NCBI GenBank assembly: GCA_021158595.1
Contig: JAGGUF010000072.1
Coordinates: forward strand, 1 to 55,202
Length of the DNA stretch: 55,202 bases
Direction of reading: 5' to 3'
Source of the DNA: a bacterium
Lineage (GTDB): Bacteria > Patescibacteriota > Minisyncoccia > Minisyncoccales > GCA-002788555
How positions within the stretch are numbered: position 1 is the first letter of the stretch; every line of letters starts with the position of its first letter. Of the stretch, positions 7,915 to 16,234 are shown piece after piece. Position numbers and translations under genes: made by a program. Below the pieces are notes generated by a model, which searched no databases, had not been told where the DNA came from, and saw nothing but the letters and a program-made list of their open reading frames with translations.

Positions 7915-9615
7915 ATGAAGGGAGGTTTCAATTTTTCAGCAATACCAAGTCCCTCTACTCTTAAAATCATTCCCCTTGGAGGTCTGGATGAAATAGGGAA
8001 AAACATGACCCTCTTTGAATATGGAGGAAAGATTTTAATTGTTGATATGGGTTTGCAATTCCCTGATACGAAAATGCCTGGCATTGACTACATTATTCCT
8101 AATGTCTCTTATCTTCAAGGGAAAGAGGAAAACATTTTAGGGGTTATTTTTACTCATGGTCACTATGACCATATCGGCGCTATTCCTTATCTTATCCAAA
8201 AGATAGGAAATCCTCCTCTATTTGCCACTCCCCTAACCAAAGGAATCATTTTAAAACGTCAGGAAGATTTCCCTTCAGCGCTAAAACTCAATCTACATCA
8301 GATAAAAAGGGAAGATGAAATTTCTCTTCCTCCTTTTATTATCAAAACCTTTCCCCAAAATCATAACATTCCTGACAATATTGGGCTTTTAATCAAAACT
8401 CCTGTAGGAAATATTCTGCATACTGGTGATTTTAAATTTGACCTTACTCCTATTGCTGACAATCCTACCAATATTTCAAAGATAGCGAACCTCTGTCAGG
8501 AAGGAATTTTACTTTTGATGTCTGATTCTACCAATGCCGAGGTGCCGGGATTTAGTCTTTCTGAAAAAAATATCCAAGAAAATCTTGAAAAAATCTTTGA
8601 GAAAGCAAAAGGAAGAATCATTGCTGCTACATTTGCCTCTCTACTCTCTCGAATTCAAGAATTGATTAACCTGGCGGAGAAATTTAGAAGAAAGGTTATT
8701 ATCGAAGGCTATTCTATGAAATCTGATGTAGAAATTGGGGTTAAACTGGGATATATTAAGATAAAAAAAGACACATTAATTACCCCAAGAGAACTTCGCC
8801 ATCTTCCCGACAGAAAGATTTTAATCATCTGCACAGGCTCTCAGGGTGAGGGAGATGCAGTTTTAATGAAACTTTCACATAAGGAACATCCATTTATTTC
8901 TATTAAAAAGGGAGACTCTGTCATTCTCTCTTCTTCTGTAGTTCCTGGAAATGAGAGATCAGTTCAGGAGTTAAAAGATCTTTTGTCTTATCAGGGAGCA
9001 AGAATCTTTCACTCTCAAATGATGGACATTCATGCTACCGGTCATGCTCAAAGAGAGGAACTAAAAATGATGATAAACATTGCCAAGCCTAAATTTTTTA
9101 TGCCTATCCATGGCAGTCGTTATATGCGAGAAATTCATAAAGAGATTGCCTTAGATCTAAAAATTCCGGAAAAAAATATTATCATCGCCCAAAATGGGAG
9201 TATAATTGAATTGAGGAAAGACAGCATAAAGATTAGAAAAGAAAGAGTGCCAGCAGGTTATGTAATGGTTGATGGTCTCGGTGTAGGAGATGTGGGAGAG
9301 GTGGTGCTTCGCGACAGACAAATGATGGCTCAGGACGGAATGTTTGTAATCGTGGTAATAGTTGATGCCTCAACTGGCAAGGTGGCTCAGAGTCCTGATA
9401 TTATCTCTCGAGGATTTGTTTATCTTCGAGAATCAAAACAACTCCTGCGAGAGGTAAGAAAGAGGGTAATAAGACTGGTAGAAAAAATAACCGTCTCAAA
9501 ATATCCTGCAAACTTTACCTTTGTGAAAAATAAAATTAGAGAAGACTTAGGAGAGTTTCTCTTTAAAAAAACCTCAAGAAGACCAATGATATTACCTGTA
9601 GTGATAGAAGTCTAA
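7915..9615 (+). CDS. rnj: Ribonuclease J (metallo-beta-lactamase/beta-CASP RNase)
   Basis: 566 residues, standard RNase J length. The enzyme is a 5'-3' exonuclease and endonuclease acting in mRNA decay and RNA maturation. The zinc motif HGHYDH is at residues 81-86; later ligands are visible in ILHTGDFKFD and in the beta-CASP part at PIHGSRYM (near 400). The beta-CASP domain starts around MSDSTNAEVPGFS, and a C-terminal domain ends the protein. Sequence such as GLDEIGKNM and YSMKSDVEIG matches the family. It follows tRNA-Leu and precedes a MITE-like element. A second beta-CASP protein is at 13.5-14.9 kb. Confidence 0.95.
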   Translation: MKGGFNFSAIPSPSTLKIIPLGGLDEIGKNMTLFEYGGKILIVDMGLQFPDTKMPGIDYIIPNVSYLQGKEENILGVIFTHGHYDHIGAIPYLIQKIGNPPLFATPLTKGIILKRQEDFPSALKLNLHQIKREDEISLPPFIIKTFPQNHNIPDNIGLLIKTPVGNILHTGDFKFDLTPIADNPTNISKIANLCQEGILLLMSDSTNAEVPGFSLSEKNIQENLEKIFEKAKGRIIAATFASLLSRIQELINLAEKFRRKVIIEGYSMKSDVEIGVKLGYIKIKKDTLITPRELRHLPDRKILIICTGSQGEGDAVLMKLSHKEHPFISIKKGDSVILSSSVVPGNERSVQELKDLLSYQGARIFHSQMMDIHATGHAQREELKMMINIAKPKFFMPIHGSRYMREIHKEIALDLKIPEKNIIIAQNGSIIELRKDSIKIRKERVPAGYVMVDGLGVGDVGEVVLRDRQMMAQDGMFVIVVIVDASTGKVAQSPDIISRGFVYLRESKQLLREVRKRVIRLVEKITVSKYPANFTFVKNKIREDLGEFLFKKTSRRPMILPVVIEV

Positions 9616-9675
9616 ATTTCTAAAATCATTGACTACTTAATCTCAGGTTGCTATAATGCTTTTTAATCAAATATG

Positions 9676-9983
9676 TGTACAGTTTCACCACATTGTTTAC
9701 AATACTTTTTACAATAATAAGGAATTTCCTCCCCTTCCTTAATCCTCCCCCTCCCTCTGGGAGGAGGAAGAAATTGAGGAGATCCTCCTTAATCCTCCCC
9801 CTCCCTTTGGGAGCGGCGAGGATATAGATGGGTTTCCTTTCAAATCCTCCCCCTCCCTTTGGGAGGGGGAGGAGATAGGTGGGGGAGGGAAAAATAAAAA
9901 TAAATATAGGAAAAGGCAAAAGTCAAATACAAAGATTAAAGAGAAATTTGTCCTAATTGTGAACAACGTGGTGAAACTTTACA
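9676..9983. mobile_element. MITE-like element with 28-bp terminal inverted repeats
   Basis: The left end (9676-9703) begins TGTACAGTTTCACCAC. The right end (9956-9983), reverse-complemented, begins TGTAAAGTTTCACCAC. By eye 25 of 28 positions match. No transposase is encoded inside. The interior carries three copies of the G-rich palindrome. It lies between RNase J and rpsF, ending 3 bases before the rpsF start. Similar single ends occur at about 21983-21996 and 46450-46496, supporting a dispersed family. No obvious target-site duplication was found. Confidence 0.6.
9729..9890. repeat. Palindromic G-rich repeat, triple copy 3
   Basis: Three successive CCTCCCCCTCCC-containing units, the last nearly perfect and ending GGTGGGGGAGGG. 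Apparent minus-strand reading frames over this stretch are by-products of the repeat. They account for the 370-bp gap together with the flanking inverted ends. Confidence 0.85.
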
Positions 9984-9986
9984 AAT

Positions 9987-10385
9987 ATGGTTCAATACGA
10001 ATTATCTTTTCTCATTCCCAATTTACAGGAAAAAGAAAGAGAGAAGATCTTAAAAGAAATAGAAGAGAAGATTAAAAGTCTCCAAGGAAAACTTGAAGAA
10101 AGTTTTATTGAAAAGAAAATCTTTGCTTATCCAGTAAAAAAGTACCAAGAAGGATTCTTAGGAGTTTTTGCCTTCTCGCTTGAAAGCGATAGAATAAAAG
10201 AATTTCAGAATTTTTTAAGATCAAACCAAAAGATCTTAAGAGAAATCATAGAAAGAAAGAAGCCCTCACCCTTGCTGAAACGAGTCGCTAAAGAAAAAAA
10301 GGTGGTTCTTGCCAAAAAACCTGTTAAAAAACAGAAGGTGAAAATAGAAAAATTGGATGAAAAATTAAAAGAAATTTTAAGGTAA
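9987..10385 (+). CDS. rpsF: 30S ribosomal protein S6
   Basis: 132 residues, slightly longer than the usual 95-110 because of a lysine-rich C-terminal tail (VAKEKKVVLAKKPVKKQKVK). The N-terminal YELSFLIPNL and the central FAYPVKKYQEGFLGVFAF match S6, which binds 16S rRNA next to S18. The order rpsF-ssb-rpsR is the classic arrangement. There is no SD; the start lies immediately next to the end of the MITE-like element, so the element probably supplies or alters the 5' untranslated region. Confidence 0.93.
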   Translation: MVQYELSFLIPNLQEKEREKILKEIEEKIKSLQGKLEESFIEKKIFAYPVKKYQEGFLGVFAFSLESDRIKEFQNFLRSNQKILREIIERKKPSPLLKRVAKEKKVVLAKKPVKKQKVKIEKLDEKLKEILR

Positions 10386-10390
10386 AAAAT

Positions 10391-10855
10391 ATGTATCTAA
10401 ATAAGATATTCATTTTAGGACATCTTACTCAGGATCCCCAAATAAGAAACCTACCATCCGGACAACTGGTAGCCAGTTTTGGGGTGGCTACTAATCGATT
10501 CTTTTATGATAAAAACAGACAGAAACAAAAACAGACCGAATTCCATAATATTGTTGCCTTCAACAGATGGGCTGAAATTGCTCAGCAATATTTAAGACAG
10601 GGTTCGATGGTTTTAATCGAAGGAAGGCTGCAAACCAGAAACTGGGAAGATAAAAATGGGGTCAAAAGATTTCGAACAGAAATTATTGTAGAAAACCTTC
10701 AACTTGGACCCAAGGCTCCGGTCTCTGTTCAAGAAGAAAAAGAAAACAAAGAAAAGACCAGTTTTCCTTCTTCAGAAAAAGAAAAAAAAGATGAGAAAGA
10801 AGAAATTCCTACTATTGAAGAAGAAGAAATAAATGTAAAAGATCTACCATTGTAG
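10391..10855 (+). CDS. ssb: Single-stranded DNA-binding protein
   Basis: 154 residues. The OB-fold occupies about residues 1-105 (LNKIFILGHLTQDPQIR, FGVATNRFF, FHNIVAFNRWAEIAQQYL, GSMVLIEGRLQTR). An acidic low-complexity linker follows, and the C-terminus is NVKDLPL rather than the classic DDDIPF, although it keeps an acidic-hydrophobic character. SSB protects ssDNA and recruits RecO and other repair proteins. It sits between rpsF and rpsR, 5 bases after rpsF. Confidence 0.95.
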   Translation: MYLNKIFILGHLTQDPQIRNLPSGQLVASFGVATNRFFYDKNRQKQKQTEFHNIVAFNRWAEIAQQYLRQGSMVLIEGRLQTRNWEDKNGVKRFRTEIIVENLQLGPKAPVSVQEEKENKEKTSFPSSEKEKKDEKEEIPTIEEEEINVKDLPL

Positions 10856-10864
10856 AAGAAGATT

Positions 10865-11056
10865 ATGTGTTATTTTTGCCAGCGGAACATCAAACAGATT
10901 GATTGGAGAAATGCAAAACTTCTCTCACGCTATCTTTCAGCCTCTGGGAAGATTAAACCCAGAAAAAAAACTGGGGTTTGTGCTAAACATCAACGGCAAT
11001 TAAAAAAAGCCATCAAAAAAGCACGAGAGATGGCTCTTTTACCTTATACAATGTAA
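10865..11056 (+). CDS. rpsR: 30S ribosomal protein S18
   Basis: 63 residues, shorter than the usual 75. It retains the cysteine pair CYFC near the N-terminus and a later cysteine in GVCAKHQRQL, a zinc-type S18. Conserved core: IDWRNAKLLSRYLSASGKI followed by the basic helix and end LLPYTM. S18 pairs with S6 on the 30S platform. Last gene of the plus-strand rpsF operon, convergent with ftsX 11 bases away. Confidence 0.93.
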   Translation: MCYFCQRNIKQIDWRNAKLLSRYLSASGKIKPRKKTGVCAKHQRQLKKAIKKAREMALLPYTM

Positions 11057-11067
11057 ATTAAAATAAA

Positions 11068-11979
11068 CTAATACTTATTAAGATACCTTTGGGTAGCGAA
11101 AAAACTGGAGATTAAACCGAGTAAAATTCCACCTCCCAACTGAATCAAAAGGAGCATTAGAACATTCTCCTCAAAGAAATTTCCTAATCCCAACTCTCCA
11201 AAAATCCCTAAATTGCCAGGAGAAAGGGCATTATCAATACCATAAAATAATAGAAAAGAAAGGATCCCAGCAAAAAGTCCAACCAAAATCCCTTGAATTA
11301 GAAAAGGACCTCGGACAAACCAGTTAGTGGCTCCAATCAACTTCATAATTGCAATCTCCTTTCTTCTAGAATAAATTGCCAATCTTATTGTATTAAAAGT
11401 AACTACAAAAGCAATAAAAATAAGAATGGAACTTATAATCAATCCGCCTGTCTTTATATTATCTGAGATTGAGAAAAGACGGTTAATAATTAACTGGTTT
11501 TGTCTATAATTTACCTTCTCAATGAAGTCCTTGTACTCTCCCTTTTCTAAGAAATTGGCTAATTTCTCATAAGCAGAGGAACTATCTGCTCTAATATTTA
11601 AAGAGGCTGGCAATGGATTTTTCCCTATCAGTTGTAGACTCTCAATTATTGAAGGATTATCTTTATGGGCCTTTTTAAAATTCTCAAGTGCCTCTTCTTT
11701 TGAGATGTACTCTACCTCTTTCACTTCTGGAAAATTTTCTATCTTCTTTTTAATCTTGGATATATCTTCTTCCTCTACATTCTCTTTAAAATATACACTT
11801 ATATCAGCCTTTTCTTGAAGGGTAGCCACTAAATTCTCACTCAATTTTTGTAAAACCAAGGTTCCCCCCACTAAGGTGAGAGCGATAAACATAATAAAAA
11901 TAGTGCCCAGGGAAACACCAATATTCCTTGATATCTCCTGCCATCCAAATTTAAAAACTCGAAAAAAATTAACAAACAT
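11068..11979 (-). CDS. ftsX: Cell-division protein FtsX
   Basis: 303 residues: N-terminal transmembrane helix (about 23-45), an extracytoplasmic domain (about 48-170, starting ENLVATLQEKADISVYF), then three more transmembrane helices. The family segment NTIRLAIYSRRKEIAIMKLIGATNWFVRGPFLIQG is split around helix 2 (about 195-230). FtsX with the ATPase FtsE relays signals across the membrane to activate peptidoglycan hydrolases at division. It starts 5 bases after ftsE ends. Confidence 0.94.
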   Translation of the reverse strand: MFVNFFRVFKFGWQEISRNIGVSLGTIFIMFIALTLVGGTLVLQKLSENLVATLQEKADISVYFKENVEEEDISKIKKKIENFPEVKEVEYISKEEALENFKKAHKDNPSIIESLQLIGKNPLPASLNIRADSSSAYEKLANFLEKGEYKDFIEKVNYRQNQLIINRLFSISDNIKTGGLIISSILIFIAFVVTFNTIRLAIYSRRKEIAIMKLIGATNWFVRGPFLIQGILVGLFAGILSFLLFYGIDNALSPGNLGIFGELGLGNFFEENVLMLLLIQLGGGILLGLISSFFATQRYLNKY

Positions 11980-11984
11980 AGATT

Positions 11985-12689
11985 TTATAAATAGTATCTC
12001 CCTTCCTTATCATCTCTTATTATCCTCCCCCTTTCTAAAACTACTACCCTCTTTCTAATTGTATTTACTATATCTCGATTATGGGTGGCTAAAACCACTG
12101 CTGTTCCTAACTGATTGATTTTTAAAAACAATTTTACTATCTCTTTTGTAGTAAAGATATCAAGATTTCCTGTAGGCTCATCAGCAAGTAGAACCTTTGG
12201 CTGACCCACAATTGCTCTTGCCAAAGCCACCCTTTGCTGTTCTCCTCCTGAGAGTTGATCAGGAAAGTTATTTGCCTTATCTGAAATTCCTACCAACTCC
12301 AAAGCCTGAGCCACAATTCTTCTGATTTCATTATCACTCTTTCCCAAAACCTCAAGGGCAAAGGCTACATTCTCATAAACTGTTTTTTGATCAAGAAGTT
12401 TATAATCCTGATAAACCATTCCAATCTTTCTCCGATGATATGGAAGGTAACTGGGACTCATTTTGCCCACATTAAGATTTTCAAAAAAAATATTTCCCTT
12501 GGTAGGTTTTTCATATCCCAAAATGAGACGGAGAAGGGTTGATTTTCCTGCTCCGGACCTTCCCAGAATAGATACAAACTCTCCTGAAGAGATTCCTAAA
12601 CTTATATCTGATAAGGCGATACAGTTTTTCGGATAAACCTTTGTCACATTATCGAAATAAATCATATTGAGTTTTAATAAGAAATGCAC
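11985..12689 (-). CDS. ftsE: Cell-division ATP-binding protein FtsE
   Basis: 234 residues of an ABC ATPase. Walker A GRSGAGKST lies near residue 43, the Q-loop in GMVYQDYKLL near 90, the ABC signature LSGGEQQRVALARAI near 145, Walker B VLLADEPTG near 165 and the H-switch ATHNR near 202. FtsE is the ATPase partner of FtsX. Two starts are possible: 12689, with AGGG a suitable distance upstream, or an internal ATG at 12665 giving the family-typical MIYFDNV. The first is kept because of the SD-like site. prfB lies 7 bases upstream. Confidence 0.93.
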   Translation of the reverse strand: MHFLLKLNMIYFDNVTKVYPKNCIALSDISLGISSGEFVSILGRSGAGKSTLLRLILGYEKPTKGNIFFENLNVGKMSPSYLPYHRRKIGMVYQDYKLLDQKTVYENVAFALEVLGKSDNEIRRIVAQALELVGISDKANNFPDQLSGGEQQRVALARAIVGQPKVLLADEPTGNLDIFTTKEIVKLFLKINQLGTAVVLATHNRDIVNTIRKRVVVLERGRIIRDDKEGRYYL

Positions 12690-12696
12690 TAATTCC

Positions 12697-13416
12697 CTAT
12701 TTTACAAATCTGTCCAGATCGCCCTCCAAAACCTTTTCCAAATTGGAGGTTTTAATATTTCTTCTATGATCTCTTACCATTTGATAGGGATGAAAAATAT
12801 AGGATCTGATCTGATTACCCCATTCAGCAATAGGAATAGTTCCCAGTTGGCTTTTAATCTTTTTTTCCTTCTCTTGCTGTTGTCTCTGAAGAAGTTTTGC
12901 CTGAAGAATTCTAAGAGCCTTTTTCTTATTCTCACCCTGAAGTCTTTCTGATTGACAAGAAACAGTAATACCCGTAGGAAGATGGGTAAGGCGAACCTTA
13001 CTCTCTCGACGATTAACATACTGACCTCCGGGACCTGAGGCTCTTAGGGTTTCAATTTTTAAATCTTCTTCTTTTATTTTCACCTTATCCTCTTTTATAT
13101 CTGGCAAAACCTCTACCAAGGCAAAACTGGTATGTCTCAGTCTTTTGGCTGAAAATGGTGAAATTCGAACCAATCTATGAACTCCATTCTCTCCTTTTAA
13201 AAGGCCGAATGCTCCCTTTCCCTTCACCTCCATTGTTATTGACTTTATTCCTCCCTCGCCATTGACCCTTGAAATCTCTTTTACCTTAAAATTCTTCTTT
13301 TGAAAGTATCTTTTATACATCCGCAGAAGGATTGACACCCAGTCCTCAGCATCCTTTCCTCCAGTACCAGCATAAATTGAGAAAATGGCATTTCCTTCAT
13401 CGTACTCACTTTTCAT
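12697..13416 (-). CDS. prfB: Peptide chain release factor 2-type protein lacking domain 1
   Basis: 239 residues starting at MKSEYDEGN; canonical RF2 has about 365. Domain 2 begins directly with AIFSIYAGTGGKDAEDW. The stop-codon-reading tripeptide SPF is at residues 86-88 (RISPF) and the peptidyl-tRNA hydrolysis motif GGQ at 130-132 in ASGPGGQYVNR. The N-terminal helical domain 1 is absent and cannot lie upstream because tRNA-Thr ends 42 bases away. RF2 terminates at UGA and UAA. The frame is open to 13485 but that would overlap the tRNA, so the start at 13416, with a weak purine-rich AAGAAGAAG before it, is chosen. A rescue factor such as PrfH is an alternative, but SPF favours RF2 function. 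Confidence 0.85.
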   Translation of the reverse strand: MKSEYDEGNAIFSIYAGTGGKDAEDWVSILLRMYKRYFQKKNFKVKEISRVNGEGGIKSITMEVKGKGAFGLLKGENGVHRLVRISPFSAKRLRHTSFALVEVLPDIKEDKVKIKEEDLKIETLRASGPGGQYVNRRESKVRLTHLPTGITVSCQSERLQGENKKKALRILQAKLLQRQQQEKEKKIKSQLGTIPIAEWGNQIRSYIFHPYQMVRDHRRNIKTSNLEKVLEGDLDRFVK

Positions 13417-13458
13417 ACTTCTTCTTTTTATCAAAAAAAATAAGGTTTTGCAACCAGA

Positions 13459-13530
13459 AGCCGAGGAGAGGACTCGAACCTCCAACCTACGGTTTACGAT
13501 ACCGCTGCTCTACCATTGAGCTACCTCGGC
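13459..13530 (-). tRNA. tRNA-Thr (anticodon CGT)
   Basis: Read on the minus strand: acceptor GCCGAGG/CCTCGGC, D arm GCTC/GAGC, anticodon stem GCGGT/ACCGT (one G-U) with loop ATCGTAA (anticodon CGT), T arm GGAGG-TTCGAGT-CCTCT, discriminator T, no encoded CCA. It lies between the beta-CASP gene and prfB and is probably cotranscribed with them. Confidence 0.92.
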
Positions 13531-13538
13531 CTGAAACT

Positions 13539-14903
13539 CTATAATTGCACTTTCTGGCCATATTCTGGCACTTCTGCCTCTAATCCCAAATGATCTTTTA
13601 TCAATTGGGATAAACTTTCAGATGCCTTTTCTTCTCCCTGAACCACAAAAACTCTTTTCACCGTATGCTCATTTTTAATCAGGGCACTACTTTTTATATG
13701 ATAAAGCCAGCGGAAGAGAGCATTTCTGTCAGCATGAGCGGAATAACCCTCAATTGATTTTATCTGGGCTCGGACCGGTATCTTTTCTCCAAAGATTTCA
13801 ATTTCTTTTGCTCCATCCTGAATTTTTCTACCTCTTGTTCCTTCGGCTTGATAGGACACAAAAAGCAGACAATTTTTAGGATCAGGAAGATATCTCCTTT
13901 CATGATAAAGAATCCTTCCACTCGTAGACATTCCTGAGCCTGCAATAATAATTTTGGCTCCAGAAATAGCCTCTATTCTTTTTGACTGCTCAATTGTCTT
14001 TGTAAATACAAGTCGAGGAAACTCAAAAATTTCATCTCCAGATCTTAAGATATAAGAAGCCTCTTTGTTATAATACCTTTTATACTTCTTATAAATAGGA
14101 ATGGAGTCAATTGCCAAGGGACTATCAAGAAAAATGGAAACCTTAGGAATACGATGATTTTCTACTAACTCATTAAACTCATATAAAAGTTCCTGAGTTC
14201 TTTCTAAAGCAAAAGAAGGAATCATTAAAACCCCTCCTCTTCCTATTACCTCTTCTATTGTATCCTCAAGTAAATCTTTTCTTTTAAGAAGATCAGGATG
14301 GTTTCTATCACCATATGTAGACTCTATCAAGACATAATCCCCTGAAGAAGGAAATTCAGTCTGACGAAGTAAGGGAGTAGGCGAATTTCCAAGATCTCCA
14401 GAAAAAATAATTTTCTTTCCTTCAACAAAGACCTCTACAATGGCTGAGCCCAAAATATGCCCAGCATCAAGGAGTTTAAAAGATAAATCAGAGAAAACCA
14501 AGCGGTTAGGAATTTTTGTTCTCTTATGATACTCTACGGGTCTGAAAAGTCTAAAGGTTCTTTTCAGGTCTTTCCTTGAAAAAAGGGTTTCTTTTTGAAT
14601 GTTTAGTTCATCCTCAAGCATCAGTTTTGCTAAATCAAGGGTAGCCGGAGTAGCAAAAATGGGACCGGAAAATCCTTCTTTGACCAACCGGGGCAAACGA
14701 CCAATATGATCAATATGACTATGGGTGATTATTACAGCATCAATCTCCTTCGGATCATAAGGGAAAGGTTGAAAATTCTTCTTCACAATCTCTTCTTTTC
14801 CCTGAAAAAGACCACAATCAATTAAAATTTTATTGTTTGAGGTCTCTAAAAGATAGTTTGCCCCGGTAACAAATTTTGTTCCTCCAAAGAAAGATAAAAA
14901 CAT
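13539..14903 (-). CDS. CPSF/YSH1-like metallo-beta-lactamase beta-CASP nuclease
   Basis: 454 residues. N-terminal MBL fold with GTKFVTGANYLLE and the zinc motif HSHIDH at residues 61-66; SGDLGN near 170 supplies another ligand. The beta-CASP region has PSFALERTQELLYE, then SGMSTSGRILYHERRYL, and the C-terminal RNA-specificity part has YSAHADRNAL. This is the bacterial COG1236-type group related to CPSF-73, expected to cut or trim RNA. It differs from RNase J in lacking that enzyme's C-terminal domain and in its CPSF-like motif order. It lies between RNase P RNA and tRNA-Thr. Confidence 0.9.
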   Translation of the reverse strand: MFLSFFGGTKFVTGANYLLETSNNKILIDCGLFQGKEEIVKKNFQPFPYDPKEIDAVIITHSHIDHIGRLPRLVKEGFSGPIFATPATLDLAKLMLEDELNIQKETLFSRKDLKRTFRLFRPVEYHKRTKIPNRLVFSDLSFKLLDAGHILGSAIVEVFVEGKKIIFSGDLGNSPTPLLRQTEFPSSGDYVLIESTYGDRNHPDLLKRKDLLEDTIEEVIGRGGVLMIPSFALERTQELLYEFNELVENHRIPKVSIFLDSPLAIDSIPIYKKYKRYYNKEASYILRSGDEIFEFPRLVFTKTIEQSKRIEAISGAKIIIAGSGMSTSGRILYHERRYLPDPKNCLLFVSYQAEGTRGRKIQDGAKEIEIFGEKIPVRAQIKSIEGYSAHADRNALFRWLYHIKSSALIKNEHTVKRVFVVQGEEKASESLSQLIKDHLGLEAEVPEYGQKVQL

Positions 14904-14917
14904 ATATTAAATTTTAC

Positions 14918-14940
14918 AAAACCCGCCCTGGGCGGGTTAT
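14918..14940 (-). terminator. Rho-independent terminator after rnpB
   Basis: Minus strand AACCCGCCC-AGGGCGGGTT, an 8-9 bp G+C-rich stem followed by TTTGTAAAATTT. It lies immediately 3' of the RNase P RNA end. Confidence 0.7.
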
Positions 14941-15290
14941 GAGGGTAATTGTAAGCCGAATTCTGTCCCTCTTTGATAAAAGAGGTGGTAGTCATTTCTC
15001 TTGACCTGAAATTACTTTCAGGTTCAAGCCCTTGGATACCAGTTCCAAGGTTGCACCAAGCAGGGTTTACCACGAACTCTGATCTCTCAGAGCCGAGAGA
15101 GGTTTCACCTCTCACTTTTCACCTTTCTCTCGCTCCCATAGGAACGAGATAGTATAGTCTCTGTGGCACTTTCCCTACCCTCTCGGGTGGTGGGTGTTAC
15201 CCACTGCTTACTTCCGGGCTTATAGTCAGCCCGGGGTGTTCGGACTTTCCTCCCCCACCAATTAGGTGGAGGCGACTACCCATTACCCTC
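14941..15290 (-). ncRNA. rnpB: RNase P RNA, bacterial class A type
   Basis: About 350 nt. The 5' end GAGGGTAAT pairs with the 3' end ATTACCCTC (helix P1). Conserved blocks are GGAGGAAAGTCCGAACACC, GGGAAAGTGCCACAGAGA, GGTAAACCCTGCTTGGTGCA and ACAGAATTCGGCTTAC, in the expected order. This RNA is the catalytic part of RNase P, which trims tRNA 5' ends. The gene begins 8 bases after the nucleotidyltransferase gene and ends at a terminator hairpin. Apparent small reading frames over it are not genes. Confidence 0.96.
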
Positions 15291-15298
15291 TTTCTATC

Positions 15299-16234
15299 TT
15301 ATTCATTTTTTAAATAAAAATCAAGTGTTTTTTGATACCTTTCTATAATCTTTTTTTCTGGAGAATCTGGATGAAGTTCAATCAATCTATCCTCTAAAAT
15401 CACTCTTCCATTTTTTACTCCATAAGGATAATTCTTCTCCTTTCTTCTTATTTGAATCTCCTTTAGTTTTTTCTCTACCCAGTCTCCAAACCTTCCAGAT
15501 AAAATTTTCTCTAAAAACTCTGCCAATCCTGACTTCTTTTCTATTCTAAATGGAGCCCTAAAACTCTTTCTCCAAAATAAAAGATACTTTCTCATCCAAT
15601 CCTGTTGTTCTCTAAATCTCTCAAAAACCCTTGATCGGTTAATTACTGGACGAAGATTTAGATAGGTATAAGCATTATAAATACTCGGAAAACGAATCTT
15701 TAAAGAATTCTCTGAAATATAATGATTCAAACATATCTTACCGGCTATTTTTTCAACTGTTCGTTTCTCCCCTATTATCTCAAGCAAAAAGGTTAAAAAA
15801 AATCTTACAGTAAAAATCCTGTAATCTCTGGTAACAATTAAAAGATCAATATCAGAGTTTTCATTTGAATTTGAAATAGCAAGAGAACCGGAAACAAAAA
15901 CTCCCTTTAAAAAAGGAGTGAGGTTTATAATCTTTAAGATCTTCTTTAACTTTTGCCAATTCTTTTTGGAAATCCTTTTCCTTCTTTCTCTTTCTCTGAC
16001 CAAGTCTTCTTTTCCTTTAAGAAAGTAAAATCCTCTCTTATTTTCGATAATTTTTTTAAAAAGAAGGTCTCTTAGACTCTTCTTAACCTCTCTTTCAAGA
16101 AACCTTATATCACCAGTATTTTCTAAACCTGTGATCTTCGGAAGATGATATAAAATTTCTTTTTCTTTTAATGGATAAGAAAAGAGATCAAAATAGACAA
16201 TTGTCTTTAAAATACCTTTTTCTATCTCATTCAT
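15299..16234 (-). CDS. Nucleotidyltransferase-domain protein with N-terminal helix-turn-helix
   Basis: 311 residues. An N-terminal winged-helix-like part (about 1-95; ILKTIVYFDLFSYPLKEKEI) is followed by a polymerase-beta-like nucleotidyltransferase core with VFVSGSLAISNSNENSDIDLLIVT (about 108-131), which gives the GS and DxD metal-binding motifs. The helical C-terminal part carries NHYISENSL and YNAYTYLNLRPV. Similar proteins are common in Patescibacteria, but the substrate is unknown. It overlaps the stop of the baseplate-J-like gene by 4 bases, implying coupled translation. Confidence 0.75.
   Translation of the reverse strand: MNEIEKGILKTIVYFDLFSYPLKEKEILYHLPKITGLENTGDIRFLEREVKKSLRDLLFKKIIENKRGFYFLKGKEDLVRERERRKRISKKNWQKLKKILKIINLTPFLKGVFVSGSLAISNSNENSDIDLLIVTRDYRIFTVRFFLTFLLEIIGEKRTVEKIAGKICLNHYISENSLKIRFPSIYNAYTYLNLRPVINRSRVFERFREQQDWMRKYLLFWRKSFRAPFRIEKKSGLAEFLEKILSGRFGDWVEKKLKEIQIRRKEKNYPYGVKNGRVILEDRLIELHPDSPEKKIIERYQKTLDFYLKNE

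Noticed and set aside
9626..9966. Minus-strand frames across the triple repeat
   Set aside because: Composed of translated repeat units; no conserved protein features.
12697..13485. Longer RF2 reading frame starting at 13485
   Set aside because: It would overlap the tRNA-Thr gene on the same strand; the extra residues do not resemble RF2 domain 1.
14846..15115. Minus-strand frame over the RNase P RNA
   Set aside because: Lies within a clear rnpB gene.
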